This document shows, in pieces, positions 7,439 through 14,387 of a stretch of 16,469 bases of DNA. This stretch comes from UMGS172 sp045587185 (GTDB taxonomy: Bacteria; Bacillota; Clostridia; Oscillospirales; Acutalibacteraceae): positions 1 through 16,469 of the forward strand of contig JAZNBS010000006.1 of NCBI GenBank assembly GCA_045587185.1, read 5' to 3'. The position numbers and the translations under genes are program-made. Within the stretch, counting starts at the first letter, position 1. Every line of letters begins with the position of its first letter. The notes under the pieces were generated by a model that saw only the letters and a list, made by a program, of their open reading frames with translations, did not search any database and was not told the DNA's origin.

Positions 7439-7984
7439 ATGTATTATGTGTTTTTAGCCAACGGCTTTGAGCAGGTTGAGGCGCTTGCTCCCGTTGATAT
7501 TATGCGCCGTGCCGAAATCGAAGTTTATACCGTAGGTGTTGGCGCAAAGGTTATAACCTCATCGCACAACGTTCCCGTTGTTGCCGATGTTATCGACTGT
7601 GAGATATGCCCCGATAAGGATTGCGAGGGTATTATTCTGCCCGGCGGTATGCCCGGAACACTCAACCTTGAAAAGTCTGCCACTGTGCAACGGTTTGTTG
7701 ACTACTGTGTTGAGAACAATCTGCTTATTGCGGCAATCTGTGCCGCGCCGTCAATTCTTGGTCATAAGGGATTGCTTGACGGCAAAAAGGCGGTTTGTTT
7801 CCCCGGATTTGAGGAGCAGTTGGGCAATGCAAATGTTTGCAACGATGCCGTAGTAACCGACGGCAATATCATTACAGGTTGCGGCGCGGGTGCCGCAATG
7901 AAATTCGGTTTTGAGATAGTCAGATATATCCAGAGCGAGGCTTCGGCCAATCACTTTAAGGCAGCAATGTTATGCGACCGATAG
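7439..7984 (+). CDS. DJ-1/PfpI (ThiJ) family protein
   Basis: A 181-residue DJ-1/PfpI alpha/beta protein. The start region NGFEQVEALAPVDIMRRA carries the conserved Glu and the P-x-D-x-(L/M)-RRA signature. The nucleophile elbow AAICAAPSIL places the reactive Cys at residue 101, as in DJ-1's AAICAGP. GIILPGGMPG is also typical. Members act as deglycase/glyoxalase-like or chaperone/redox-sensor proteins; the exact reaction is not deducible. The ribosome site GGAAG (7427-7431) is weak. Its 3' end overlaps the next gene by 13 nt, so the two are translationally coupled. Confidence 0.92.
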   Translation: MYYVFLANGFEQVEALAPVDIMRRAEIEVYTVGVGAKVITSSHNVPVVADVIDCEICPDKDCEGIILPGGMPGTLNLEKSATVQRFVDYCVENNLLIAAICAAPSILGHKGLLDGKKAVCFPGFEEQLGNANVCNDAVVTDGNIITGCGAGAAMKFGFEIVRYIQSEASANHFKAAMLCDR

Positions 7985-8595
7985 ATATAAGACAGTACAA
8001 AACCGAACTGCGTAATTCAATTAAAGAAGAACGCAGAAATATGGACCCCGCGGAGAAGCAGAGGCTTGATTCGGGCGTTACGCGTAACGTTTTCCGCCTT
8101 TATCAGTACCGTTCGTGTAAGACGGTTTTGGTCTATGTTTCAACGTCTATCGAGGTTGATACCTTTGAGATAATTAAGGGCGCGTGGCGTGATGGCAAAC
8201 GCGTTGCCGTGCCTAGATGCATTCCCGACACGAGACTGATGGAATTCCATTATATCGAGTCGTTTGACGATTTGTCCCCAGGTACTTTCGGCGTGCTTGA
8301 ACCGGATGAAAACCTGCCTGTTGTTGAGGATTTCAAGGGATGCCTTATGTTGCTTCCCGCACTTTCTATTGACTATTTGGGTTATCGATTGGGTTACGGC
8401 AAGGGGTATTATGACCGTTATATGTCAAGGTTTACGGGTGCTTGCGCAGGCATTTGTTATTCGGATTATATAAGACGTCATATGTACCACGGAAGATTTG
8501 ACCGTCCTGTGGATGTTATAGTAACCGAAAAGTGGATAAAAGATGTTACGGCGCGCCGCCGTGATGACCGCAGAAAATTTTTAAGACAGTTTTGA
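7972..8595 (+). CDS. 5-formyltetrahydrofolate cyclo-ligase (MTHFS family)
   Basis: It converts 5-formyl-THF to 5,10-methenyl-THF with ATP, returning stored folate to the one-carbon pool. The protein has 207 residues, near the usual ~190. It starts with an Arg/Lys-rich helix ending EERRNMDP; VLVYVSTSIEVDT matches the family's strand-loop; the ATP/substrate signature LLPALSIDYLGYRLGYGKGYYDR is present (RLGYGKGYYDR at residues 139-149). It overlaps the DJ-1 gene by 13 nt. The functional link to ThyX upstream is shared folate chemistry. There is a slightly basic C-terminal tail (RRRDDRRKFLRQF). Confidence 0.94.
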   Translation: MRPIDIRQYKTELRNSIKEERRNMDPAEKQRLDSGVTRNVFRLYQYRSCKTVLVYVSTSIEVDTFEIIKGAWRDGKRVAVPRCIPDTRLMEFHYIESFDDLSPGTFGVLEPDENLPVVEDFKGCLMLLPALSIDYLGYRLGYGKGYYDRYMSRFTGACAGICYSDYIRRHMYHGRFDRPVDVIVTEKWIKDVTARRRDDRRKFLRQF

Positions 8596-8630
8596 TTTGA
8601 ACGTTTGTATTTTTTGAACGGAGTAATTAA

Positions 8631-9980
8631 ATGAATAACGATTTTTTCAAAATTGAAGACGATAATACGCCGGTGCCTTTGAACAGTGGCACTGATGAGG
8701 GCAGTAAGGTTTTTGAGGACGGCGATTTCAAGATTGGCAAGTCATCAAATTCCCCTGATAAAATCGACAATTCGAGCGACCTTGACGATAGCCGTTTGTC
8801 GGATGATTTTGTCATTGGGCAGGACTTTTTTATTGACAGTGCCGCCGCTGACGAAATGGCTTCCGAGGAGACAAAGTCGGGTCAGCCCAAAAAGAAGAAG
8901 AAAAAGAAAAAAGCATCTGCCGGAAAGGGTTGCCTTTTCTCGGTTATATGGATGGCGGCCATCCTTATTATCTCAATTTGTGCCGCTTCGATGGTGCTGT
9001 ATTTCGGAATGGACTATCTTGGCGTAAACCTTGACCCTGATTCGGCCGAGGACAATATTCAGATTGTGGTTTCAGAGGGTACAAGTGCCAAAGAAATTGC
9101 ACAGATGCTCGAAGAAAAGGGTGTTATTGACAGTCCTTTGTTCTTCCGATTTTATGCGAGTCAGGGCGGTTATGCGCCCAAGTTCCGTGACGGCGTTTAC
9201 TATTTTTCTAAACAGGACAGTTATGAGGATATTGTAGACAAACTGACCAAGAAGGGAACACAGGCCGAGTCGGTCAAGGTCACCATCCCCGAGGGTTGGA
9301 CGGTTGATAAAATTGCCGCGCGTCTTGAGGAAAATAAGGTCTGCACCGCCGACCAATTCAAAAAGGCCGTCAATGAGGCTACTTATGAAAAGTATCCGTT
9401 TGATTTTATGAAGGGTATTAAGGACGAGTCGCAGGGCGTTCACTACCGACTTGAGGGATATCTGTTCCCTGATACATATTATTTTTATCAGACCAACGAT
9501 AAAGCGGGTGCCGAACAGGCCATCAAGAAGATGTTGCAGAATTTTGACAACAAGATTTTGCCCTCAATGCGTATCCGTGCCGAAAGCCTAAAGGTTCCGC
9601 TTCACGATATTATAACAATGGCTTCCATTATCGAAATGGAGGCAAGTGTTGCCAATTATGCTGATAAACAGCAGGTTTCGGCGGTTTTTTGGAACCGTAT
9701 AAACGAGTGGGGAAATGGCGCTTATCTGCAGTCAGACCCTACCACAAAGTATAAATACAACACCGACCGTTATGATACCTATAAGATAGTCGGTCTCGCA
9801 CCGGGTGCTTACTGTGCGCCTAGTATTGATTCGATTAACGCGGCTCTTTACCCTGCCGAGGGCACGGGGAAATTCTTCTTTGTTACCGATAAGGATATGA
9901 AGTTCTATTTCACCAAGACTAACGAAGAGCATAACAAGGTCATACGCGACCTGAAAAACAAGGGCCTTTGGGTGGGATAA
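8631..9980 (+). CDS. mltG: Endolytic murein transglycosylase MltG (YceG)
   Basis: MltG cuts nascent glycan strands inside the wall and helps set glycan length. The protein has 449 residues. Residues 1-85 are an acidic, Ser/Asp-rich cytoplasmic part. A run of eight Lys follows just before the membrane, then one transmembrane segment at about 100-125, a LysM-like substrate-presentation domain (VVSEGTSAKEIAQML...KGVIDSP), and the YceG catalytic domain. The catalytic Glu motif is ASIIEMEA (first Glu at residue 335), followed by LQSDPTTKYKYN, GLAPGAYCAPS and FTKTNEEHNKVI. The usual GGHxFxxT reads KFYFTKT, so that His is absent. The N-terminal tail is longer than the ~340-residue enterobacterial form. 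The ribosome site is ACGGAG (8619-8624). It is followed by a U32 gene and then a PBP. Confidence 0.95.
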   Translation: MNNDFFKIEDDNTPVPLNSGTDEGSKVFEDGDFKIGKSSNSPDKIDNSSDLDDSRLSDDFVIGQDFFIDSAAADEMASEETKSGQPKKKKKKKKASAGKGCLFSVIWMAAILIISICAASMVLYFGMDYLGVNLDPDSAEDNIQIVVSEGTSAKEIAQMLEEKGVIDSPLFFRFYASQGGYAPKFRDGVYYFSKQDSYEDIVDKLTKKGTQAESVKVTIPEGWTVDKIAARLEENKVCTADQFKKAVNEATYEKYPFDFMKGIKDESQGVHYRLEGYLFPDTYYFYQTNDKAGAEQAIKKMLQNFDNKILPSMRIRAESLKVPLHDIITMASIIEMEASVANYADKQQVSAVFWNRINEWGNGAYLQSDPTTKYKYNTDRYDTYKIVGLAPGAYCAPSIDSINAALYPAEGTGKFFFVTDKDMKFYFTKTNEEHNKVIRDLKNKGLWVG

Positions 9981-9996
9981 TTTTAAAGGAATGGAT

Positions 9997-11229
9997 ATGC
10001 CAGAAAAAATCGTTATAAAAAAACCTGAACTTCTGTGTCCCGCGGGTGACCTTGAAAGGCTCAAAGCCGCTGTTGACTTTGGCGCTGACGCGGTCTATCT
10101 TGCAGGTGAAGAGTTTGGAATGAGAACCGCCTCCACCAATTTTGGTGAGGCCGATATGAGACTCGGAGTGACCTATGCGCATAAGAACGGCGTAAAGGTG
10201 TTTGTCACCTGTAACACCTTACCTCACAACGACGAAATACCGAGACTGCCTGCCTTTTTGGAACAGTTGGCCGATATTGGCGTTGACGGGGTTATCGCGT
10301 CGGACATTGGCACGATTGGGCTTGTGAAAAAATACTGCCCAAAGCAGGAACTCCACGTTTCAGTTCAGTCGGGTATCGTTAATTACGAAACTGCCCGTGC
10401 GTTTTATGATATGGGCGCCAAGCGTATTGTCGCCGCCCGTGAACTGTCACTTGAAGAAATTGCCGAGATAAGAGCCAAAACCCCAAAGGAATTGGATATT
10501 GAGGCCTTTGCGCACGGTGCAATGTGCGTGTCATTTTCCGCAAGATGTCTGCTCTCTTCGTATATGACGGGCAGAGATGCCAACCGAGGTGACTGTGCTC
10601 AACCTTGCCGTTGGAGTTATTCTCTGATGGAACAGACAAGACCTGGGCAGTATTTCGACATTACCGAAACCGATAAGGGTACATATATTTTGAACGCCAA
10701 CGACCTTTGTATGGCACAATATATTAAGGATATGTGTGAGGCGGGTGTTTATAGCCTTAAAATCGAGGGCAGAGCCAAATCGCACTATTATACTGCGGTT
10801 ACGGCCAACGCTTACCGCGGTGCGATTGACAACTATATCAATAACCCTCAAAATCCCACACCTCAGTGGGTAATGGAAGAACTTGAGAAGATAAGCCACC
10901 GTCCTTATTCTACGGGATTTTATTTTGGACGTCCTGACCGTGAGCAGACATATCTGACTGCTGGATATGTCAGGAGTTATTCGGTGGCGGGTGTGGTTAA
11001 AGATTTTTCCGACGGTATGGTGTCACTTGAACTTAAAAACAAGTTTTTAAGGGGTCAGGAACTTGACTGTTTACAGCCAAAAGCCGAGCCGTTTCTCCTT
11101 AAAGCCGACAGAATGTTTGATAAAGAAGGCAATGAGTTAGATTCAGCACCGCACCCAATGATGACGGTAAAAATCCCTTGCGACTATCCCGTTGCAATCG
11201 GCTCACTTATGAGAATGAAAACAGAATAA
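9997..11229 (+). CDS. trhP: U32 family protein, probable prephenate-dependent tRNA uridine(34) hydroxylase
   Basis: 410 residues from the ATG at 9997. The in-frame ATG at 9991 abuts AAGGA (9986-9990) with no spacing, whereas 9997 has 6 nt. The N-terminal ELLCPAGDLERLKAAVDFGADAVYL is typical of U32 proteins. The U32 signature covers residues 169-206 (EAFAHGAMC...RGDCAQPC), with Cys 177, 184, 200 and 204 suited to bind an iron-sulfur cluster. U32 members once called collagenase-like peptidases include TrhP/YrrO, which makes 5-hydroxyuridine at tRNA position 34. The location beside mltG matches the Bacillus yrrL-yrrM-yrrN-yrrO order and supports this subfamily; RlhA-type or other U32 roles remain possible. 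No methyltransferase partner (TrmR/YrrM) is found in the window. Confidence 0.88.
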   Translation: MPEKIVIKKPELLCPAGDLERLKAAVDFGADAVYLAGEEFGMRTASTNFGEADMRLGVTYAHKNGVKVFVTCNTLPHNDEIPRLPAFLEQLADIGVDGVIASDIGTIGLVKKYCPKQELHVSVQSGIVNYETARAFYDMGAKRIVAARELSLEEIAEIRAKTPKELDIEAFAHGAMCVSFSARCLLSSYMTGRDANRGDCAQPCRWSYSLMEQTRPGQYFDITETDKGTYILNANDLCMAQYIKDMCEAGVYSLKIEGRAKSHYYTAVTANAYRGAIDNYINNPQNPTPQWVMEELEKISHRPYSTGFYFGRPDREQTYLTAGYVRSYSVAGVVKDFSDGMVSLELKNKFLRGQELDCLQPKAEPFLLKADRMFDKEGNELDSAPHPMMTVKIPCDYPVAIGSLMRMKTE

Positions 11230-11241
11230 CTTCAACTGATT

Positions 11242-11281
11242 AAATCACCCTTTTTGTTGCAAAATAATAAGGGTGATTTTT
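11242..11281 (+). promoter_or_regulatory. Terminator-like hairpin covering the PBP ribosome site
   Basis: AAATCACCCTT (11242-11252) pairs with AAGGGTGATTT (11269-11279) over a 16-nt loop, with T's running on to 11281. The 3' arm contains AAGGGTG, the only ribosome site for the ATG at 11282. It could end trhP transcripts in part, or gate PBP translation. Confidence 0.6.
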
Positions 11282-12862
11282 ATGTCAGGGTTTAGAAAGA
11301 GAGCACTTTGCTGTTTTGTTGTAACTTTGTTGCTGATGTTGGTTTCGGGTGTGAGGGTGTTGACCGTGTCAACCGACAACGGTCTGAAAGAGGCCGCCGA
11401 CCGTCAGTCTACACGAAAGGTGGATATTTCCGCTGTCAGAGGCAGGATATATGACTGCAACGGAATACCGTTGACCGACCGTACCTATACCGAGGTCACG
11501 GCTGTTCTGCCGAGTTCAAGCGCACCGTATGTTCTGTCTGAAATGTTGCATGGTGATGAACTTATTAAGGCGGTCGAAAAGGTACGTCTTGGCAAGACCG
11601 TCACGGTGTGGGGGAACTCACCCCAAACAAGCGGCGGATGGGCAAGATTTTTCGTTCCAACAAGATATTCCGGCACATTGGCTCACGTTATTGGTTATGT
11701 GGATTCCGAAAACCACGGTGTGACGGGCGTTGAAAAAGCGTTTGACAACCTGCTCTTTTCCGATAATTATATGAGTGTTAGTTACTCAGCCGACTCAACG
11801 GGCAGAATGCTTGAGGGCGTAGATATCAAGGTAGATGAGGGTGGCGCGCCCAACAGTGTGACGCTCACTATCGATGCCCGAATACAGTCGCTTTGTGAAC
11901 AGGCAATGTCTGAAGTGGAGTGTGGTGCTGCCGTTATAATGGAGGCAGAAACAGGAAAACTGAAAGCCGTTGTCAGTCAACCACAGTTTGACCCCGACAA
12001 TGTTGCCGCATCATTGGTATCCCAAAACTCACCAATGATAAACAGGGCTACCTATTGCTACAATGTGGGTTCGGTATTTAAACCGTGCCTTGCCGCCGCT
12101 GCTCTGGAAAACGGACTGGTACACTACCGTTACACCTGCACCGGCAGTATAACTGTGGGTGACAAGACCTTTAAATGCAACAGAACGTCCGGCCACGGCG
12201 AGTTGGGGTTAAAAGAGGCATTGGCATATTCTTGCAACACGTATTTTTATACGTTGGGACAGACTTTGGGTGCTGAAAAGGTGCATTCAATGGCCGAGAA
12301 CTTTCGCTTTGGCAGGGAGATTGACTGCGGCGGTGGACTTGTTTCGTCAAGCGGTGTGTTGCCCGCTCTGTCAACATTGCAAAGCATACCTGCAGAACTT
12401 ACCAATCTTTCAATAGGTCAGGGAGGGCTTATGTTAAGTCCCATTGCACTTTGTTGTATGTATGCGTCGGTAATCAACGGCGGTGAATACAGGTTGCCGT
12501 ATCTTGTACAGTCCACCGAGACAGATGACAATGTTACAAGAAATTCACCGTCACCGCCGACCGTCGTATTTTCCGCAAAAACCGCAGAAGTTTTGAAAGA
12601 ATATCTCATAAACACGGTGCAAAACGGCACAGGAAATTCAGCATTCTCTGAGGGTGTTGTGGCGGGCGGAAAAACGGGCACTGCTCAGACGGGTTGGATT
12701 GAGGACGGACGAAGGGTGCTCAACGGTTGGTTTTGCGGATTTTATGAGGGCAAAAAAGATTATGTCATAGTCATTTTGAAAGAGGATGTGCAATCCGGTT
12801 CCACGGACTGCGCACCTGTTTTCAAGGTGCTCACGGAGGGTCTTAAAAGATTTGGGTTTTAA
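11282..12862 (+). CDS. Class B penicillin-binding protein (D,D-transpeptidase)
   Basis: It cross-links peptidoglycan outside the membrane. 526 residues from the ATG at 11282; the GTG at 11273 is inside the ribosome site (AAGGGTG 11269-11275). One N-terminal membrane anchor lies at about residues 8-29. The short PBP dimerisation domain begins KVDISAVRGRIYDCNGIPL. Transpeptidase motifs are complete: SVFK (S264, K267, context NVGSVFKP), SCN (S317-N319) and KTG (K464-G466, context GGKTGTAQ), so it should bind beta-lactams and be active. It is smaller than PBP2x/SpoVD types and lacks PASTA domains, resembling PbpI-like proteins, which in Bacillus sit near greA and yrrL. It follows mltG and the U32 gene, so wall cutting and cross-linking enzymes are made from one run. 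Whether it serves division, elongation or sporulation is not visible. Confidence 0.93.
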   Translation: MSGFRKRALCCFVVTLLLMLVSGVRVLTVSTDNGLKEAADRQSTRKVDISAVRGRIYDCNGIPLTDRTYTEVTAVLPSSSAPYVLSEMLHGDELIKAVEKVRLGKTVTVWGNSPQTSGGWARFFVPTRYSGTLAHVIGYVDSENHGVTGVEKAFDNLLFSDNYMSVSYSADSTGRMLEGVDIKVDEGGAPNSVTLTIDARIQSLCEQAMSEVECGAAVIMEAETGKLKAVVSQPQFDPDNVAASLVSQNSPMINRATYCYNVGSVFKPCLAAAALENGLVHYRYTCTGSITVGDKTFKCNRTSGHGELGLKEALAYSCNTYFYTLGQTLGAEKVHSMAENFRFGREIDCGGGLVSSSGVLPALSTLQSIPAELTNLSIGQGGLMLSPIALCCMYASVINGGEYRLPYLVQSTETDDNVTRNSPSPPTVVFSAKTAEVLKEYLINTVQNGTGNSAFSEGVVAGGKTGTAQTGWIEDGRRVLNGWFCGFYEGKKDYVIVILKEDVQSGSTDCAPVFKVLTEGLKRFGF

Positions 12863-12865
12863 TAA

Positions 12866-12894
12866 TTGTAATCCCCCAAAATATATGTTAAAAT
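12866..12894 (+). promoter_or_regulatory. Extended -10 promoter of the thioesterase gene
   Basis: TTGTAA (12866-12871), 17 nt, then TAAAAT (12889-12894), with TG one base upstream of the -10 (12886-12887). Start would be near 12901, leaving a ~24-nt leader containing the ribosome site. Confidence 0.75.
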
Positions 12895-12924
12895 AGCCAC
12901 AGTCTTTCAAAAGGAGAAAGTGAA

Positions 12925-13329
12925 ATGACACCACTTGAAATGAAGAGGGATTTTTTCAAAGACGATTTTTTCGCCACCGAAGTCACAGGCATTGAAATTG
13001 AGGCGGTGGGCGAAAACTATGCAAAGTGCAGTCTCAGGCTGGACAAAAGGCACCTCAATGCCGCAGGAAGCCCAATGGGCGGAGCAATATACACACTCGC
13101 CGATTTCACCTTTGCGGTCTCAACCAATCCAAAACCTGATACCGTTACGGTGACAACTGTGAGTCAGATATGCTATCTCAATCTCTCAAGGGGTGAGGTG
13201 CTTTACGGCGAATCACGGCTTATTAAAGACGGACGTTCGACCTGTTTTTATGAAATAGATATAACAGATGATATCGGCACAAAGATTGCCGTAGTTACGG
13301 TTACGGGAATGCACATCAATAAAGAATAA
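12925..13329 (+). CDS. Hotdog-fold thioesterase (PaaI/4HBT family)
   Basis: A 134-residue single hotdog domain. The family signature N-x2-G-x2-(H)GG...LAD is present as LNAAGSPMGGAIYTLADFTFA, with Met in place of the usual His before GG. The Asn, the GG and the LAD Asp used in PaaI-type catalysis are retained. Such enzymes hydrolyse acyl-CoA thioesters in the cytoplasm; the acyl group is unknown. The ribosome site AGGAG (12912-12916) is 8 nt before the ATG. It has its own extended -10 promoter immediately after the PBP gene, so it can be expressed independently of the upstream run. Confidence 0.9.
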   Translation: MTPLEMKRDFFKDDFFATEVTGIEIEAVGENYAKCSLRLDKRHLNAAGSPMGGAIYTLADFTFAVSTNPKPDTVTVTTVSQICYLNLSRGEVLYGESRLIKDGRSTCFYEIDITDDIGTKIAVVTVTGMHINKE

Positions 13330-13426
13330 TATTCTTCCGACATTATCGGCAAGGCTTTCACTGTGTTTGACAAATTCATTAAACTCTAACAGGAGAGGAA
13401 ACACAAAAACGACAAATAATTATTAA

Positions 13427-13462
13427 AACCCCAACACACCGAAATCAAGGTGCGTTGGGGTT
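13427..13462. terminator. Hairpin between the thioesterase and membrane-peptide genes, probable terminator
   Basis: A 14-bp stem (13427-13440 with 13449-13462), with one A·C mismatch and an 8-nt loop. The plus-strand tail is U-poor (GTTAAAT). The minus-strand tail is TTTTAATAATTATTT, which is better. It may serve either direction. The 13330-13426 stretch holds nothing else recognisable. Confidence 0.6.
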
Positions 13463-13477
13463 GTTAAATATGAATAT

Positions 13478-13502
13478 AAAAAAGGCTCCGTTCGGAGCCT
13501 TT
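13478..13502 (-). terminator. Terminator of the small membrane-protein gene
   Basis: AAAGGCTCC (13481-13489) pairs with GGAGCCTTT (13494-13502) across the loop GTTC. The A-run at 13478-13483 gives a U6 tail on the minus transcript. It lies 15 nt after the stop. Confidence 0.9.
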
Positions 13503-13517
13503 TAAATCTGCAACAAA

Positions 13518-13664
13518 TTACTCGTCTGCGCCAACTTCACACTCAATGTAGTTTTCCTCATCTTCTTCAGCAAGAAAACGGGTAACGAACAGTGCGACAC
13601 CTGCTGCAACAGCGGCAACGGCAACAACTATTCCGATAATCCAAAGAACGGTTTTAGTTTTCAT
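13518..13664 (-). CDS. 48-residue single-span membrane protein, function unknown
   Basis: The start is the ATG at 13662-13664, preceded by GGAAGGTGA. The longer reading frame back to 13730 is excluded because the promoter (-10 at 13692-13697) puts transcription start near 13685. The peptide begins MKTKTVLWIIGIVVAVAAV, has one Ala/Val-rich transmembrane segment (about 6-30) and a very acidic tail (EEDEENYIECEVGADE) with one Cys. It is not recognised as a named family. A perfect consensus promoter and a strong terminator show it is a real single-gene unit, likely well expressed. By orientation the acidic tail could lie outside if the Lys at 2 and 4 stay inside. Confidence 0.8.
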   Translation of the reverse strand: MKTKTVLWIIGIVVAVAAVAAGVALFVTRFLAEEDEENYIECEVGADE

Positions 13665-13691
13665 ATATGTCACCTTCCATATTTTTTTATT

Positions 13692-13720
13692 ATTATAACC
13701 CAAAATCATAAAATTGTCAA
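13692..13720 (-). promoter_or_regulatory. Perfect consensus sigma-A promoter of the membrane peptide
   Basis: On the minus strand, TTGACA (plus 13715-13720), a 17-nt spacer and TATAAT (plus 13692-13697): all twelve box bases match consensus. Confidence 0.93.
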
Positions 13721-13781
13721 TATAGCACATATAATTTAATTGTTTTATAATATATTACGTTTGTGGTGACACAATTATTAC

Positions 13782-13810
13782 TTGACACAGAGTACAGAAT
13801 TTATTATAAT
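13782..13810 (+). promoter_or_regulatory. Perfect consensus sigma-A promoter of greA-lysS
   Basis: TTGACA (13782-13787), a 17-nt spacer and TATAAT (13805-13810). The -35 box contains the TTG that opens a longer frame for greA, so that start is false. Start of transcription is near 13817. Confidence 0.94.
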
Positions 13811-13880
13811 ATTCATAATGCTTATTTTGGTTTATTGCGCGTATATAGTATATTTTCAAATTGAAAGGTTGTATTTTTTT

Positions 13881-14354
13881 ATGTCTAAGGCAGTACTTTT
13901 AACCTCTGAGGGACTAAAATCACTTCAAGATGAATTGGAGACACTTAAAACCGTCACTCGAAATGAGATTGCCGAAAAAATCAAGATTGCCCGCGGATTC
14001 GGAGACCTTTCCGAAAACTCGGAATATGATGAGGCCAAGAACGAACAGGCCAAGATTGAAGCAAGAATCGTTGAACTTGAGGCAATGCTTAAAAATGCTC
14101 AGGTCATCGACGATATGGATGTCGTTGAGGGCACCATCACCATAGGTTGCACCGTAAAACTTTATGATGTCGAGTTTGAAGAGGAATTGCTCTATACTAT
14201 CGTTGGCTCGGCTGAGTCCAACCCTGAGGAGTTCAAAATTTCCGATGAATCACCCGTTGGCGCCGCTTTGATTGGCCATAAAGCAGGTGAGAGTGTTATT
14301 GTTGCTTGTGAAGCAGGACATCTTGAATTCAAAATTCTTGACGTTCAGAGATAA
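13881..14354 (+). CDS. greA: Transcription elongation factor GreA
   Basis: GreA enters the RNA polymerase secondary channel and stimulates cleavage of backtracked RNA. 157 residues from the ATG at 13881 match the family length exactly. The N-terminal coiled coil has the acidic tip GDLSENSEYDEAKNEQ, with D42 and E45 corresponding to the catalytic-tip pair. The C-terminal FKBP-like domain ends SPVGAALIGHKAGESV. The ribosome site GAAAGG lies rather far upstream (12 nt spacing). Extra in-frame codons back to 13782 fall in the promoter and are not translated. lysS follows after 33 nt, a pairing common in Firmicutes. Confidence 0.97.
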   Translation: MSKAVLLTSEGLKSLQDELETLKTVTRNEIAEKIKIARGFGDLSENSEYDEAKNEQAKIEARIVELEAMLKNAQVIDDMDVVEGTITIGCTVKLYDVEFEEELLYTIVGSAESNPEEFKISDESPVGAALIGHKAGESVIVACEAGHLEFKILDVQR

Positions 14355-14387
14355 TTGGCTTTGGCTAATGTTTAAGGATGTGTAATA

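Noticed and set aside
13665..13730. 22-residue N-terminal extension of the minus-strand membrane peptide
   Set aside because: It spans the perfect -35 and -10 boxes, so it is not transcribed.
13782..13880. 33-residue hydrophobic N-terminal extension of GreA
   Set aside because: The TTG is the -35 box and the next ATG (13818) is at the transcription start without a ribosome site; GreA has no such extension.
14355..14387. T-box or riboswitch before lysS
   Set aside because: The gap to greA is 33 nt, too short for any known leader riboswitch.
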